DNA of 64,000 nucleotides, taken from the NCBI RefSeq assembly GCF_003144195.1, contig NW_020290013.1, forward strand, positions 1-64,000, in the 5' to 3' direction. Under the pieces are notes generated by a model that worked only from the letters and a program-made list of their open reading frames with translations, had not been told where the DNA came from and ran no database searches. This document shows, one piece after another, positions 1-11,787 of this stretch. The translations under genes were made by a program, and so were the position numbers. This DNA comes from Ceraceosorus guamensis. Taxonomy: Eukaryota > Basidiomycota > Exobasidiomycetes > Ceraceosorales > Ceraceosoraceae. Every line of letters begins with the position of its first letter. Positions within the stretch are counted from its first letter, which is position 1.

Positions 1-414
1 CGCAAGCGCAAGAGGAACCAATGCTGGATCAAGAGGGAGCATGTAACGATGCGGCTCAGCGGCGATAGCCGGAGTCGTCACCGGCGCAGGTAAGGTTCTG
101 TGCTCGCCAAACTAAGAGCAGGGAACAAGCAGTGAGTGGACGGAACGTTACGACTGGCGAGGACTTAGCTGATGGTAGAGCTAAGAAGAGAGAGAGAGAG
201 GGAGACAGCTGGGTGATCAGTCCAGGCGTCGAGCAAGCGTTGAAGGTGGTTGGTCAGAGTAGTGATTCAGTCAAAGTTGTCGTACAAGAAGGTCGTGGTA
301 GGAAGCATGCATTTCTGAGAAGAGGAGGCCGGAAGAAGGCCTCCTTATATACCTTTTGTCAACGCTTGTCTGTGTATGGCAGAAGAGCGTCGACAACTGT
401 AGAGAACACTGTGT

Positions 415-555
415 GTGATGGTGTGTGTAACAGCGTGTGTAATGGTAATGGTGTGCGCAACGAAGTGCGTCACAGAGTTCGTGTTTGTGATGGTGCGTGT
501 AACGGTGTGTGTAACGGTGCATGTAACGGTGCGTGTAACGGTGTGTGTAATGGGC
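415..555. repeat. Minisatellite, 12-bp GT/AACG unit
   Basis: Tandem copies of a roughly 12-bp unit of the form gtgygtgtaacg are clearest at about 491-551 (about five near-perfect copies). Degenerate copies extend leftward to about 415. Open frames across it are repeat translations and are not taken as genes. Confidence 0.8.
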
Positions 556-606
556 GCAGCTAATGGAGCGGGCCGTCCGTTACAGAGCACGAGTCACCCT
601 CAAACA

Positions 607-683
607 CTTCGTCTTCGTCTTCGTCTTTGTCTTCGTCTTCGTCTTCATCTTCGTCTTCATCTTCGTCTTCGTCTTCGTCTGCT
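607..683. repeat. Hexanucleotide (CTTCGT)n tract
   Basis: About 75 bp of tandem CTTCGT with scattered CTTCAT and CTTTGT variants. The other strand would read Asp-Glu repeats, but no supported gene model includes it, so it is treated as a simple repeat. Confidence 0.85.
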
Positions 684-1834
684 AACGCAGTCAGCGCCGA
701 TGATGAGCGCGCAAACAGCCGCTCCAGGGCTAATGTCTCTCCTCCTCGGAGATGCAACGCTCCTAAGGTAAGTTGAATCAGCTCGTCTTGTGTCCGCACA
801 GCACATGCTCATGGTCGGTATGCCTCGTCTTGCTGCACATATCTGTATATCATCGCACTCGGTCGCGTGGCCGTGCATCACACTTTGCTCCTCACCCATT
901 CATTGTATAACATCACCTCAAAGCCCTTCCCTTCGCGAGGCCTTGTAGCATATCTCACGTATAGCATATCTCACTCAAAGCAAATCAGGTCTGATTCTCA
1001 GTGGGGTCACAGAGGCTCCCCAAATGTAGACTCTGGAGGGGGATTGTCAGGCGTAGAATAGGCAAATGTCATTGATTAGAAGAAGAAAGGTGACGCGTAC
1101 AACAGAGAGAGATGGGCGCGCGCGCGCGTCGCGACAGGGGTCACTGAGCTTGTTTTGAAGCACAGCTCAGTGAGGCTAGGTTCACAGAGCTAACCTCAGT
1201 GACAGCTCTGTGTCAGCTCAGTGGAGCACAGCCTCTTTTTGCTTTGGTGAAGGCTTTGGTGACCCCACCCAGAATGAGGGACGACTGGCTTTGACTTATA
1301 TCATACCTCACTTAGACAGACCCGTCAAAAGCAACGTCACTCGCGTCGCTTCAAGGCCCTTCCTTCTCTTCGCGGGCTGTACCCATATGTCCCCTTATCA
1401 CGTCAACAGCACCATCACTCCCATGGCTTTACTGGCCCATTCGATCGGTCGGCCTCATGCATACATCCCCCTTATACCATCACGCCGACAGCAGCGGCAG
1501 CAGCAGCGAATGACAATCGCTTGCCCCAAGGGCCCACCACCTCACTCTTGTTTGCTCGTCTTTGCTCGTGATTTCTTTGGATGTCGTTCGGGTGCCTGTG
1601 CAAAGGCGGAGGATGATACAAGAACTGCATAGCTCGAACAATCGAGGTCACTGTCCAATCGGCCTAGTGATCAATACAGTGCATGAGCTGCAGTCATTGT
1701 TGGGGTAAACCGGTATTCGTACATGTCTTGTTGTCGATGAAGAGACGAGACGAGGAAGCTTGCACGATCAGAGAGCCGAGGTCTCGAGCAGCAGGTGCAA
1801 GTGACATAAGGACGAGCAAAGGCATGCATCAGCA
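684..1834. other. Intergenic, no gene seen
   Basis: No frame here shows a recognisable family or a splice-consistent model. It contains a GC dinucleotide run near 1111-1125. A patch at about 1140-1235 repeats the word CTCAGTG/CACTGAG in both orientations. Confidence 0.5.
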
Positions 1835-4800
1835 TCATACGAAAGCATACGAGCGTCTATCACCGGCTGTCGTAGCTGTCTGGCCAGCCGGGGGAACAGT
1901 TGCTAGCTCCGCTGCGCTATTCAAGACGCTGTGAACAGAGTCGAAGCTTGATCTTGCAGACCTCGGGAGGGCCACTCTGTGGCTTGCCGTTGCGGACGAG
2001 AGCGCCGTCGCGTAAGGTGGAGACTTGCCATTCAATGAAGACGAAGATGAGCGTCGCGGTATTGCTGGCCGATCGCTCAGCGACGCGCGGTCTCTGAGTG
2101 AATCTGTGCTGCGCTTGCGCAAGTGCTGATGGTCATCGCCGAATACGAAATGGCTGTCGCTGAGGAGCTCCATCTCACTCTCGTCGGCTTCCGTGCCGGG
2201 CGAGCATGGCGCGTCAAGCGGTGGCGGCCTTGGACTTACGACCAGGTCTCGATCGAGGTTCAAAGAGACGCGTCCTTCAGATTTCCCGTCATCGGTATCC
2301 TCGCCATCGCTGAACGTCAAGTGAGGATCTGCGGGGGACTCTAGGGCGCCCTCGAGATCGGAAGGCGGAGACAGCGACAGGGGCTCAGGCTTGCTCCTTT
2401 CGCCCTCTGTGATTCGTCTGTGAGAGTCGCCTGAAGCCGCCGCTGCCGCTGCACTGAGGAGGTCCGTAGACGTTTCTTGGGCTTCCGAGTGAGGGGCCGC
2501 TGAGCTCTGCTGAGGAAGTTGAGCAAAAGGCAATGGACTGGGTATGCTCTCAAAGGCAGCAGTCTGCAAAATGCGAGTTCGAAGAACGATCAGCGTGTAG
2601 CGAGACTTCAAGTGCCCAGAGAGGACAAACTCACGGCATCGAAAGCGGCGTCATTGAATTCAGCTGGTCGCCGAAAATTGCTCGACTTTGAGGCCACTGT
2701 GTCCCCGCTGCCAGGGCGAGCGCTACTGACTCGCGTTGTCTTCGAAATTGCGGCTGGTGTTGCTTCCGGCAGTTGATTTGCTGACGTCTGCAGCGCTTTG
2801 CCTTGCAACGTTTGGAAGTGCGTTGCATGCAAATGCTGGAGCAGGGGTGATCGGGCACCAGTGACGGGAACCGCGTCACTCGTGGAAGGTCTGCGCACCT
2901 GATCGAGCGCGGAGGACAAGGCACGACGCTCATCGGTGGCGGTCCACTGCATGTGTTGCTGCGAGGCCGATGTGTTTGGCCTGGCCGCCATGAAGGGCTT
3001 TCGCACATGCGACTCCTCGGGGGCTGCCTTGCTGTCGGGTTCAAGTGGGCTAAGTCGTCGCTTGGATTGGTCGCTATTGCGCTGCATTCGGCGCACGACT
3101 GCCTCTGTGTCGAGGTCACCGGCGGCCACTGCTGCTCGAAGGCCGGGCGTGGTGGGCGTGCGCGGAGACTTGTCCACCAGCATGTCAGCTGCAGCGTCCG
3201 AGAATGCAGACGAAGCTACAGAAGTTGGTCGGGAAATAGAAGACCCGTCGACCTTCAGCGGCTTGCCGCCGCCAAAAACAAGCCCAGACCATCGCTTCGA
3301 TCCTTGGCCGACGAACGAGCGCCGAGCTGGCCTAGGTAGTGGAACGCCATCACCCAAGCCAATCTTGCTTCTTGAGCCTCTACGTTCTCTGCAATCATTT
3401 TCGGCTAGCAGGCGGAAGTCATCGACAGACGCGGTTGCAAAGTGCTCTCGCGAAGCATCTCCTTGGAGACCGAAGCTTTTCCTGGCGTCTCCATTGGCAA
3501 CACCGTACAGCGACGCGCGGCTGAAAAATGGAGCGTCGCTTCCTCGACGACTGACAAACGATGCGACACTGCCCCTTCGAGCTCCCAAGCTTTGAGTAGC
3601 ACTTGTCTGCGACAGCGCGCCTGACCAGCGCTTGGTGTGCGCTGCGTTGAACGTTGCAGCGATGTCGGAAAAATCCGAGACCGGAATACTGGATCGCGCA
3701 CTGTTCGGGCGCACAGTATTCTCGCGCAGAGGGCGAGGGGGCGCGGAGTGAAGTTCCAAGTCGAGCTCTTCGATACCGTCGCCGCGGCTGCTCGGCCGCG
3801 ACTGTGACGGGATCACCAAATTCGAACCCGTAAATATCCCTCGACGCCGTGGCTCGTCGTGGATGACATCAATGACGCTTGCTCTGCTTGAACGCCTGCT
3901 TGACACCTTTTCTGAAGCGCCACGCAAAGCTGAGCGCTCGGTGTTTGGACTTCGTGGAGTCAATCTGGCAGCAAGGCTGTCAAAACTAGGCTTGCGTCGA
4001 TCTGGGTTGCTGAATGACCAGCCCGAGTCGACGGCAGCGGCTTCTGCAGACGTCGGGGCGCTCGGCTGACGGACGTTGGTAGGTCTTGCAGGGTAATTTG
4101 GCCCAACATCGAGTGATGCTTGACCGTATGAATCAAGTGAAGTCGGCTCTTCGCTTTGGGTATGAAACAATTGCTGCGACGGTGCGGTAGAAGGCCGATG
4201 CGCCAGAACGTTGCGAAGCGCGGCACCTGCAGGGAGCTCTTGAAGCATGGGATGCTGCGGGATGTCGACATTGGTCGGGGTCGTGTGCTCGTCGATGCTA
4301 GTCTGCTGCCAGCCCGATAGTGCGGACGCTTCGTTCACGAGTTGGATGTTGTCGTAACCGGGCTGTGCGGCAGTGGCGGGAGTGTCGTCCATCTCGAGGT
4401 GGCTTGGCCGACGCCCAAACCGATCCCCTGAAGCAGACTGCGCCAGACTTGTCTTGCTGCTTGCTCTTGACATCTGCTTGCTGGCGAGGTCGGTGCTAGC
4501 GCTCGGAGAGTGTGAACTTTGCATGAACTTGCGCAGCCCCGAAACGAGGGTGCCTTTCACAATCGACGTGCGGCGGGGACCACCCAGCGGAGGGGTCTCG
4601 CTGGCCTTTAGAGCGCTCGGCCCGAGGCTTTCGAAGCTTGATTGCCCCAAGGCATAATCGCTCCCAAACGCGCTGCCCATGCTATCAATCTTTGGCAGGA
4701 CAGGCGATTCCGGCGAGCGCTTCTCACGCCGGCCAAATCGGCGCTTGGCCAAAGACCCAGCCGGCGATCCTGGATCGCCGTGATTTCCCGACGCATTCCC

Positions 4801-5839
4801 TCCCCTAGATGCTGATTCGAGCGGAAGTATCGTCGTCCTTGGAGATGGCGGCTCCCACCTTGATAATTGGCTGCCTACTCGAGGCGAGCTTGCGAAGACA
4901 CTGGAGCTTGTCCCGGGAAAAGTATAGTCTTTGCTCGGGCTCCCCACCGACGTATGTGCATGCACGAAATGCCGAGTCTCGCCCTCGGGCCCAAGCACGC
5001 TGGCATTACTTGGTGTGCGCGGGTAGGCGGCTGAATCGATGTGATTCAACGAAGAGCTACTTGCCTGACGACTCAGCGAGGCTTGAGTCCGTCCACCATG
5101 CGCATTTGCTGACGCGCGATGGCTGGCGAAGTCCAGTGAGGAGCGCAGTTGCTCTTGCAGGTCAGTCTCGACGGAATAGTAAGCTGAGCTGCCCTCCTCG
5201 CCTTCGATTGGCTTAAAGGTGAAGTTTGGTGCTTGAGGTGAGGTACGGGCAGAATGTGACCGGCTCGACGGCGACGATATCTTAGCCTTGCGAAGGTCGT
5301 ACCCGCCAAACAGGGGTGAAGCTTGGATGAAGCCGCCTGGACCGACCGGCGCTGAGTCTGAGCCGGCGGCATGCAAAGTGGGCGAGAAGGCTGAGCTGGT
5401 GTATGAGGTGGGGCGAGAACTGCTCTCGTGCGAAGGGTCACCGCTGCCGCTACTGGAGTCACTTACGCGCTGCTGAGGACCTTGGGGCCTTGAAAAGTTC
5501 TCAGCAGCGCGATCGGAATTGGGGCTCGAAAACATGGTGTAGAGATGTGACTGTGGTAACGACTTCGAGGTCGACTCTGCCACGTCTTGAAGGAAGCCAT
5601 CATCGTTCTGCGAGTAGAGAGTAGCGTTTTGCGATTCTGTGATGAGTATTATGCATGCATCATAAAGGGGGGCCGCTGCATCTACCAGTACTCACCGTAT
5701 CCCACAGACCATCGTCTATGTCGGCCTGCGTAGGCGTACCATGGCCATGCCACTTGCTGCGCCAGGTGGTCCAGCGCGATCGGACACCACCACTTCCGAC
5801 GCGACCCGCATCTTCACCGTCCATTGCTGAAGCCGCCAT
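1835..5839 (-). CDS. Large Ser-rich protein of unknown function
   Basis: The model is complement(join(1835..2563,2635..5607,5696..5839)), about 1281 residues. Both introns are canonical: 71 nt with GTGAGT...TTTGCAG, and 88 nt with GTGAGT...CTCGCAG. All exons join in phase 0, which reconciles three frames that overlap only at their ends. No family was recognised. The protein is dominated by Ser/Pro/Arg low-complexity segments. Short patches look more conserved: an N-terminal stretch with WTTWRSKWHGHG followed by DIDDGLWDT, and segments such as KRWSGLVFGGGKP. No membrane segment or signal peptide is obvious. The start at 5839 is the first in-frame ATG. The frame stays open upstream to about 6010 with protein-like sequence (around LNVLDASACEALL) but has no ATG there, so an extra 5' exon is possible. 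A disordered scaffold or signalling protein is one guess; no function is assigned. Confidence 0.75.
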
Positions 5840-8025
5840 CACTTCTTTGCGTGCCCGTCGTGGAAGGTCTTTGCGTTGGGCATGCAGCGGTGCTTTGATC
5901 TGCGAGAGAAGCAGCGCTTCGCAGGCTGATGCGTCGAGGACGTTGAGCCTCGGGCCTCGAGATGAAAGTGTCGATGGATCAGCCAAAGACCAACCCAGGT
6001 ATGTGCCCGCTCAAGAGTATGAAAGGCCGGGCACAGGGTATCGCGTCCCCCTGTCGATCGCGGGCGTTGGTGGACACGGGATTAATTCGAGCACATGTGC
6101 TGGAACGGGTGCAGATGGTCAAGATGACGGCCCGCTGCGCAGACGCGGCGGTTGCTGAAGCTAGCGGAGTCTTGAGCAGGTCCGTTTCTGTGCGTCGCTG
6201 CTTTGAAGACGAGGCTGCGCTGAGTGGTCCTCGGATTCACGAATGACTGGAGCGTGCTGCGCTAATTGGTTCGGGTCGATGCCAGCGCCGGCGATGCGCG
6301 TGCTTCAGTTCGGTCCGAGGGCCGGGAGAAGGCGGAAAGAGTCGAATGAGAGTTCACGAAAGCAGAAAGAGGCGGTTTCGAGGGGCCGTTGGCGAGATGA
6401 GGGTGGTTGATGGTGCGAGTGATGACTTTCAGAGGAGGAAGCTAGGCAGGATTCATGATGGTGGCCCCAGCTGGTCGATCAGCCTTCGGTGGTCACGGGT
6501 GGTACGCCGGGCAGAGGACCGAAAGTCGAGGCGCTGCGCAGGACTCACGACTGTCACAACGGGTAAGTGAGATCAGCAGAGTGCTCTTGCAGCAGCGCGT
6601 ACACATGCAGCAAAAGCCCATCGGCAGCATGCAGCAGCATGCATGCAGCGACTCACGACTCAGACTGCTGCAGCACAGCAGCTCGATCGCGCCTACGCCG
6701 CGCATGAGCAAGACCTTCATTCGTGGTCTTTGTATGCATGCAGTGCATGGACCGCGATCTAAGACACACAGGCACGGGCGAGAACAAGCCGACATCGCGT
6801 GGTGAGTTGCGCGAGACAACGGCCGCGTGCTTCCTGCTGCACTTAATTGTGACCGGGCGACGATCGCAGAGAGTACCTCTTCGTGTTTGAGATTGTGATC
6901 ATCCACACTCACAATTGTCATCCTAGATCATGCGACGATCGGCCGTAGCTGCAGCAATCGTTCTGTGCTTTCATGCCCAAGCCGCCGGGCTTGCCCTTGC
7001 AGTGGGGCTCGTTGGTAAGCTGTTCAGCACGGAGATGATGGCAATCGAGTCGCGTCAATGGGAGAGAGAGGCGCTTCTTCTGCACGCTCGATCGATTGGT
7101 GTGCTTGACAGCAATCTAAATGCTATGTACCTATACCAGCAAGCGTCCAACGCCGACGCGTCTTTGGATTAATTGGATTAATTAGATGCCGCGGGGAGGG
7201 CTAACATCTGCATGAAATACAGCATGCGCATCATGCCTGCATCGTCCTCTTGATGGTACATCAGGTGTCAGAAGTGAAGTCTCGCAACCATGCAGCAGCA
7301 TGCAGCACTTCTGAGACAGTGAGGGAAGCGGCGCGCGGCCGCGGGGCAAGCGCCGCGCATCTCCTCCGTGATGGCTGATGCAAGCGGCGCGCTTCTGAAG
7401 GAGGTGATGAGGAGGAGTCGGCCGTCTTATTGATGCACTCGTAAATTGGGATTGGCCTTTGCGTGGAGCTCGAAAGAAGGTGAGACGGTCAACTGCCTGC
7501 TGAAGATCACACTACAGCACACCCAAGACGACACAGCTATTTGGATGAAAATCCGGCGATGGCTGCGAGTAGAGGAGTCATGGTACATACAGTAGTAGCA
7601 GTACCTTCTTGCCTGCAAGGCACCAAGCCGCTCGACCCGAAACGCCGCACATGCGCTGCGGACGCTGTAGGTCGTTTTTTGATGCGAGCCGGCGCGAAGG
7701 GCGCTGCAAGCCACAAAGAAGGAAACGAATATTCACTGCACTAACCATTGTGCTACCTACCTACTGTACCTATGTACCGACCTGAGCGTACCGCAAATGA
7801 CGCAGCTATGGGGTGCATCGCTCTGCCTAACGATATAGGATCGAGGCTAGGGCACCGTGCACACCGCGTCGGGATATGCTTGCCCATCACGACATCGCGC
7901 AGAAGGCGACCTCACACAGCATAAGGGCCAGAAGAAGGTTTAGTAGGTTTTCAAGAAATTTGTCGGATCATCCTGGCTCCCATGCAGAGCATGCAAGAAG
8001 AGAACGTTCAGGGTCGGGCTGCCAA
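5840..8025. other. Mostly intergenic, upstream of the Ser-rich gene
   Basis: No convincing gene model was found, apart from a possible 5' extension of the Ser-rich gene to about 6010 and a small frame at 6930-7172 listed separately. The stretch has scattered GCATGC/TGCAGCA words and GC-rich patches near 7325-7360. Confidence 0.4.
6930..7172 (+). CDS. Possible small secreted or membrane ORF
   Basis: An ATG-initiated 80-codon frame begins MRRSAVAAAIVLCF. This is a basic start followed by a hydrophobic stretch to about residue 30 that could be a signal peptide or anchor. The rest has no recognisable motif. There is no splice evidence, homology or conserved neighbour, so it may be a chance frame. 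Confidence 0.2.
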   Translation: MRRSAVAAAIVLCFHAQAAGLALAVGLVGKLFSTEMMAIESRQWEREALLLHARSIGVLDSNLNAMYLYQQASNADASLD

Positions 8026-8821
8026 TTAGCCTCTCGCAGAGCTTCGAAGCGTGTCTTCTAGAGCTGCAAGCGACCTACGCCCAGCATCGACAGAAATTTC
8101 GTCCGAGCGAGATACAGACGGGCGCGCGATCTGCAGCATCTGCCGCAGGAGATCGCCTCGCGCGAGCGCCGGCCGAGCGGCGCAAGACGCTTGCGAAGCT
8201 TTGCGCGCTAAACGCCCTGTTCCTGACCAGGCCCGCGGGCTTATCGCACAAATGACCGACATCTTCCCCAGCGTCGCAACGGCTTTGACTTTGCATACCT
8301 TGTGAGGCCATGTAAGATTCAGGAAGCTTTGTCGAGGGTTGAGGTCTGCGGTCTAGGCCGGAGCTGGACTCGGCCAGACGACGATATGAATGAGAATGTG
8401 GAGGGCCCGAGCTTTCCGAGGCATTCACGGATCGTGCAAGTCGTGGCACCAGCCCTGCATCCGTAGATGCACTCATCAGAACCTTCACGCCGCAGCTCAT
8501 CTCGTTAGCGTCAGGAGAGCATCCGATTCTGTGTGTCGATCGCTCAGGGGCAACGCATGGACCGTTGCGGATCGCGATTGGTGTGCTTGCCGCCAAGTCC
8601 TTGCAGACCAGGGTCCAGGGCATCCGCGGTGCGACCGACGCAGGTGCTGTGGATGTGCCGCGCTCTCGCTGTCGGGCTCTCGCCTTTGCCGCCAGAGCAT
8701 TTGAACGAGGCTGCAGAAAAGCTAGCTCGAATCGATCACAACGCGCCGAAGGCGGATCTACGAAGCTCGCACGAGCACAATCCGATCCCGCTGAACAGTA
8801 GCAATGGCTCGAACAAGTCAC
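8026..8821. other. Protein-like sequence, coding strand undecided
   Basis: Both strands carry long open, codon-aligned antisense frames. Minus strand: a frame from about 8821 joins through a 74-nt GTATGC...GTCAG intron (about 8229-8302) to an exon ending at 8026 with SLAALEDTLRSSARG. This would make a gene just downstream of SHQ1. Plus strand: a frame around 8051-8305 with AQMTDIFPSVATALT and a GTGAGG donor, then a frame from about 8440 to 8801 with ALIRTFTPQLISLA and GPLRIAIGVLAAKSL, looks more like a folded helical protein and would converge on SHQ1. No family was recognised on either strand. I lean slightly to the plus strand but cannot decide. Confidence 0.35.
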
Positions 8822-8846
8822 CTTGCATTTGTGGGACCGGACTGAT

Positions 8847-10373
8847 TCATTGCTCCTCCTCGGCGAGCACCTCGTCCGCTGCTCGTTCCAAAGTGTCCAG
8901 ATCCCACAACGGTCCTCCTACATCAGAGCGAGTCAGCTCTTCGCTCGCCTTGTGGACGAGAGCAGCCAGTCGTTCATAGCTCTCCTGACTGTCAGACAGG
9001 CAAGCGAGCAAATATGCACTTTCAGAGGTACAGAACCTGCGCGTAGTCATGAGAACTCACGGTTGGGACTCGTGCCACATCGCCAAGGGTCCTACGACGT
9101 CCTTCACGTAAATTTCCATAGCATCGTCGCCCCCTGCTGCTCCTTCCTCGAGACAATCGCGAATGAGCTGAAGACGTGTTCGGATCGACGATGAACCAGC
9201 GCCCAAGATTGTCCGCACGTCGTGGGCGACGACAGTGGCGAGTGACCAGCTCCGGTACAGAGGTTTCGTCAAGGCTCTTCTGAAGGAGACACGGAGCGCT
9301 GCAGTGACGCATTGCTCCGAGCTGTCCGTTTCTCGAGGCAGGTAGCTAGCGACTAGTGATCTGCAAAGCACCGAGATGGTCCAGCCGCTCTCTACCGACG
9401 TGTCGCCTTGATTGCTTCGCTCGTCGTAGCACTGCGCAAAGAGCAATTCAATCAACAACAAGTGCAAGGGGTCAAGTTGCGGCTGGTCATCTCGCGATAG
9501 CGCAAGCGGATGTGACTCCATTACAAGATGGCTTGGCTGCCAGGCCAAGCACGCAGCTACCTCTCCAGCTTCATCTGCGTAGTTGTCCCTAAGAATGCAG
9601 CAAAAGGTCACGAGGCGTTAGAGGTCGACCCTGCCCGTTGTCAGGTGCATCACCCGTCACCCACAAGTACCAATCTTCATTCCAGCACTCGTCCTCTCGC
9701 TTCTCGGCCTCCTCTGACCGCCTATTGGCGTCTCTATCTTCGTCCCAAGGCTGCTCGTGCACTTGTGATCTCGCTTCTGCGAGTACTCGAGGTGCTCTTA
9801 CCAAGCCTGCCAGACGGCTGCTGCGTCAGCATGAGGACACATGCGCCACGAAAAGCTGATGAGATGAGCGTACGCACTGTCACTGGGAAGCTGCTCGACT
9901 GGCACACAGTCTGCGGACGTTGTTGACTCTTCGTCGACCAGGGCCAGCCTGTGATCTGAGGAAGCACTCTCATTTGCTCGACTAACAGCATCAGAGATGA
10001 CATCCGGGCCATCATTCGCTTGACGCTGCGTCGAGCCTACATGGAGCTCTGGCGCGATTCCGGGCACAACCTCTTCGAGATTCCAAAGGCCTGCAGATGC
10101 CTTGTCGATCGTGACAGTGACGGCATCTCCTGACACTGAGTAGTGCCTGACGCCTTTGCAGGGCAGGGGTAGGACGAGAGGTAGATAGTAAGCGCGATGG
10201 ACAAGTCCAAACGTGCGCCCTTCTGCGATGGCGCGAGGTTCTTTGTCTGCGCTGTGGTTGCTGCTGTCTGCTGACGGTGTGCACCAAGCTGTGATTGTCA
10301 TCGAGTCCTCATTCTGCTGCAATGCGAATCGTGGCGTTGCTATTCCATTGGCGCTGCCGTCGAAGCTAGTCAT
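8847..10373 (-). CDS. SHQ1: SHQ1, H/ACA snoRNP assembly chaperone
   Basis: The model is complement(join(8847..8988,9061..9588,9665..9806,9878..10373)), 435 residues. SHQ1 proteins hold the pseudouridine synthase (dyskerin/Cbf5) before it is loaded onto H/ACA RNA. The N-terminal part reads as the CS-like domain: TPRFALQQNEDSMTITAWC near residue 13, then YYLPLVLPLP and the SVSGDAVTVTIDKA strand pair. The central SHQ1 domain is seen in DWYLDNYADEAGE, then SGWTISVLCRSL, then RRALTKPLYRSWSLA. The introns are 72, 76 and 71 nt, with GTGAGT, GTGGGT and GTGCGT donors; the 76-nt intron has a CTAAC branch site. Phases agree throughout. Yeast SHQ1 is about 507 residues, so this copy is compact, mainly in a shorter C-terminal tail. 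The gene is divergent from the ammonium transporter. Confidence 0.85.
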
Positions 10374-11787
10374 CGCTTCTGAGCAGGCCGGGGCGCAGGG
10401 TAGGGAAGGCGAACAATCTGCCCTTCGTACTCGAAGTTCTGCCTATAAAGCGAGCGCCAAGTTGATCATTGCTGCCAGAAATTGACCTTGGTCCTGTGTC
10501 ATCAAGCTGAAAGGAACTCGAATCAGGGATGGATGAAGGTGCAAAGCTGCATGCAGGGCTGTGCTGGTCGGCCGCTATACCACCAGTTAGTACGAGGGGC
10601 GAAGATCAAATTAAGCGCTCTCCATGCAGAACGCGCTTGACGCGCGCGGACCAGCAATCACGTGAACGGACATCACATACAAATACAACAGTGATATGCA
10701 TGCGTGCTTTTGGGCAGATTCTATTCGGAAATGAAGTCAAAGTGCATATCATATTCTCATCAGAGAGGACGGCAAATATATATACGGACGTATACCAACT
10801 TCAATCGTCAGTTTACCCGCGGCAGACGAGGGAGCGCGTTATCAAAGATCCCGGCTCGTAGCTCTTTGCACATCCACCTTTGCGCTTGGAGGTCATCGTA
10901 TCGGTATGCTATCACGGACAGCGATCTTATCTGAGGCATGCTTTCTCCGCCTGGCTAGACTTTTCCAAGTGGAGTTCGCTCCCGCCTCTCAAAGTTGCAG
11001 CTAGCAAGCCGTCAAAGACCAGGCTAGTCGGGGCAAGGCTCGTTCGCAGTGTACCTTCACCGTTGCGAAAGGCAGGGCGGTCTTGCCAGAGCATCAACAT
11101 CATCATCAGCGGCAGCGCAGCCTGCCTCTCCATAAAGTCAAGATAAGGATTATCAGCGAGAGACGAGCGAGTCATTCAGCGCAGCACTCTGGCATATGCA
11201 CCCCGTCAGACCATGACAAACGTCAAGGGGCGTCCGTGCGCGACAGCCACGAGTGCTGATGTCGGCTGTCAATGGCCCAATCAAAACAATCGTGAATGGG
11301 GCCAGCGTTATCGGCCGTGTGGCTGAACATCGTCCCGACCCCTCATCCGCGCTTTCGCATCTAACATGGCGCGTACGACAACAGCGTCTGGCAAGACTGT
11401 GAGGCTACGCTGTGATGTTGAATGCAGTTTTGTAGATCAACCTTCTGAATGAATCGTTTCGGTAGAGCATACACGCAGCGAGACACGACGCCAAGCCCGC
11501 CCTCTAGCCACACGAACCCGCGGAGCTTAGAGGTGCCCTGCAACTTATCTCTCTGTGAGCATCACCTTGCAATCGTGAATGTCAACGTCGATGCAGGAGA
11601 GCGAGCGCCATCCTGCCGCACGTCACTTGACCCTGTCAATGCTTTCCATTCAAATAGTGCAAGCCCTCGCCCGTACATCTGGCATCGCTCCTCCTTTCAC
11701 TTGACATTTTTTCTGTCTCTGAACTTGCGAATTGCACGCATCTCCTCTTCGCCGTACTCTTGCGGCATCGCAAGCGACAGGTAGAAC
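10374..11787. promoter_or_regulatory. Divergent SHQ1/AMT intergenic region with GATA-type sites
   Basis: The 1.4 kb region separates the SHQ1 start from the ammonium transporter start. GATAAG at 11142-11147 is followed by ATTATC at 11149-11154 (two closely spaced GATA cores in opposite orientation), and CTTATC lies at 11544-11549, about 240 bp before the transporter ATG. Fungal GATA factors of the AreA/Nit2 type activate ammonium permease genes under nitrogen limitation through such cores. Binding here is inferred. Confidence 0.4.
10927..11175 (-). CDS. Possible small ORF, 82 aa
   Basis: An ATG-initiated frame begins MTRSSLADNPYLDFMERQ, then has a Met/Leu-rich hydrophobic stretch with LPLMMMLML. 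It stops at 10927 with no recognisable domain. It lies within the SHQ1/AMT intergenic region, where a chance frame is quite possible. A GTACAC site within it could be a donor, but no downstream exon was found. Confidence 0.2.
   Translation of the reverse strand: MTRSSLADNPYLDFMERQAALPLMMMLMLWQDRPAFRNGEGTLRTSLAPTSLVFDGLLAATLRGGSELHLEKSSQAEKACLR

Noticed and set aside
132-799. Open frames with Val/Cys/Asn repeats and an Asp-Glu repeat
   Set aside because: They are translations of the 12-bp minisatellite and the CTTCGT tract. No splice sites or family motifs support them.
9589-9830. Apparent 23-25 nt introns in SHQ1
   Set aside because: GT...AG pairs this close do not keep the reading frame. 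Introns of 71 and 76 nt with better donors and a CTAAC branch site restore both the frame and the SHQ1 motif DWYLDNYADE.
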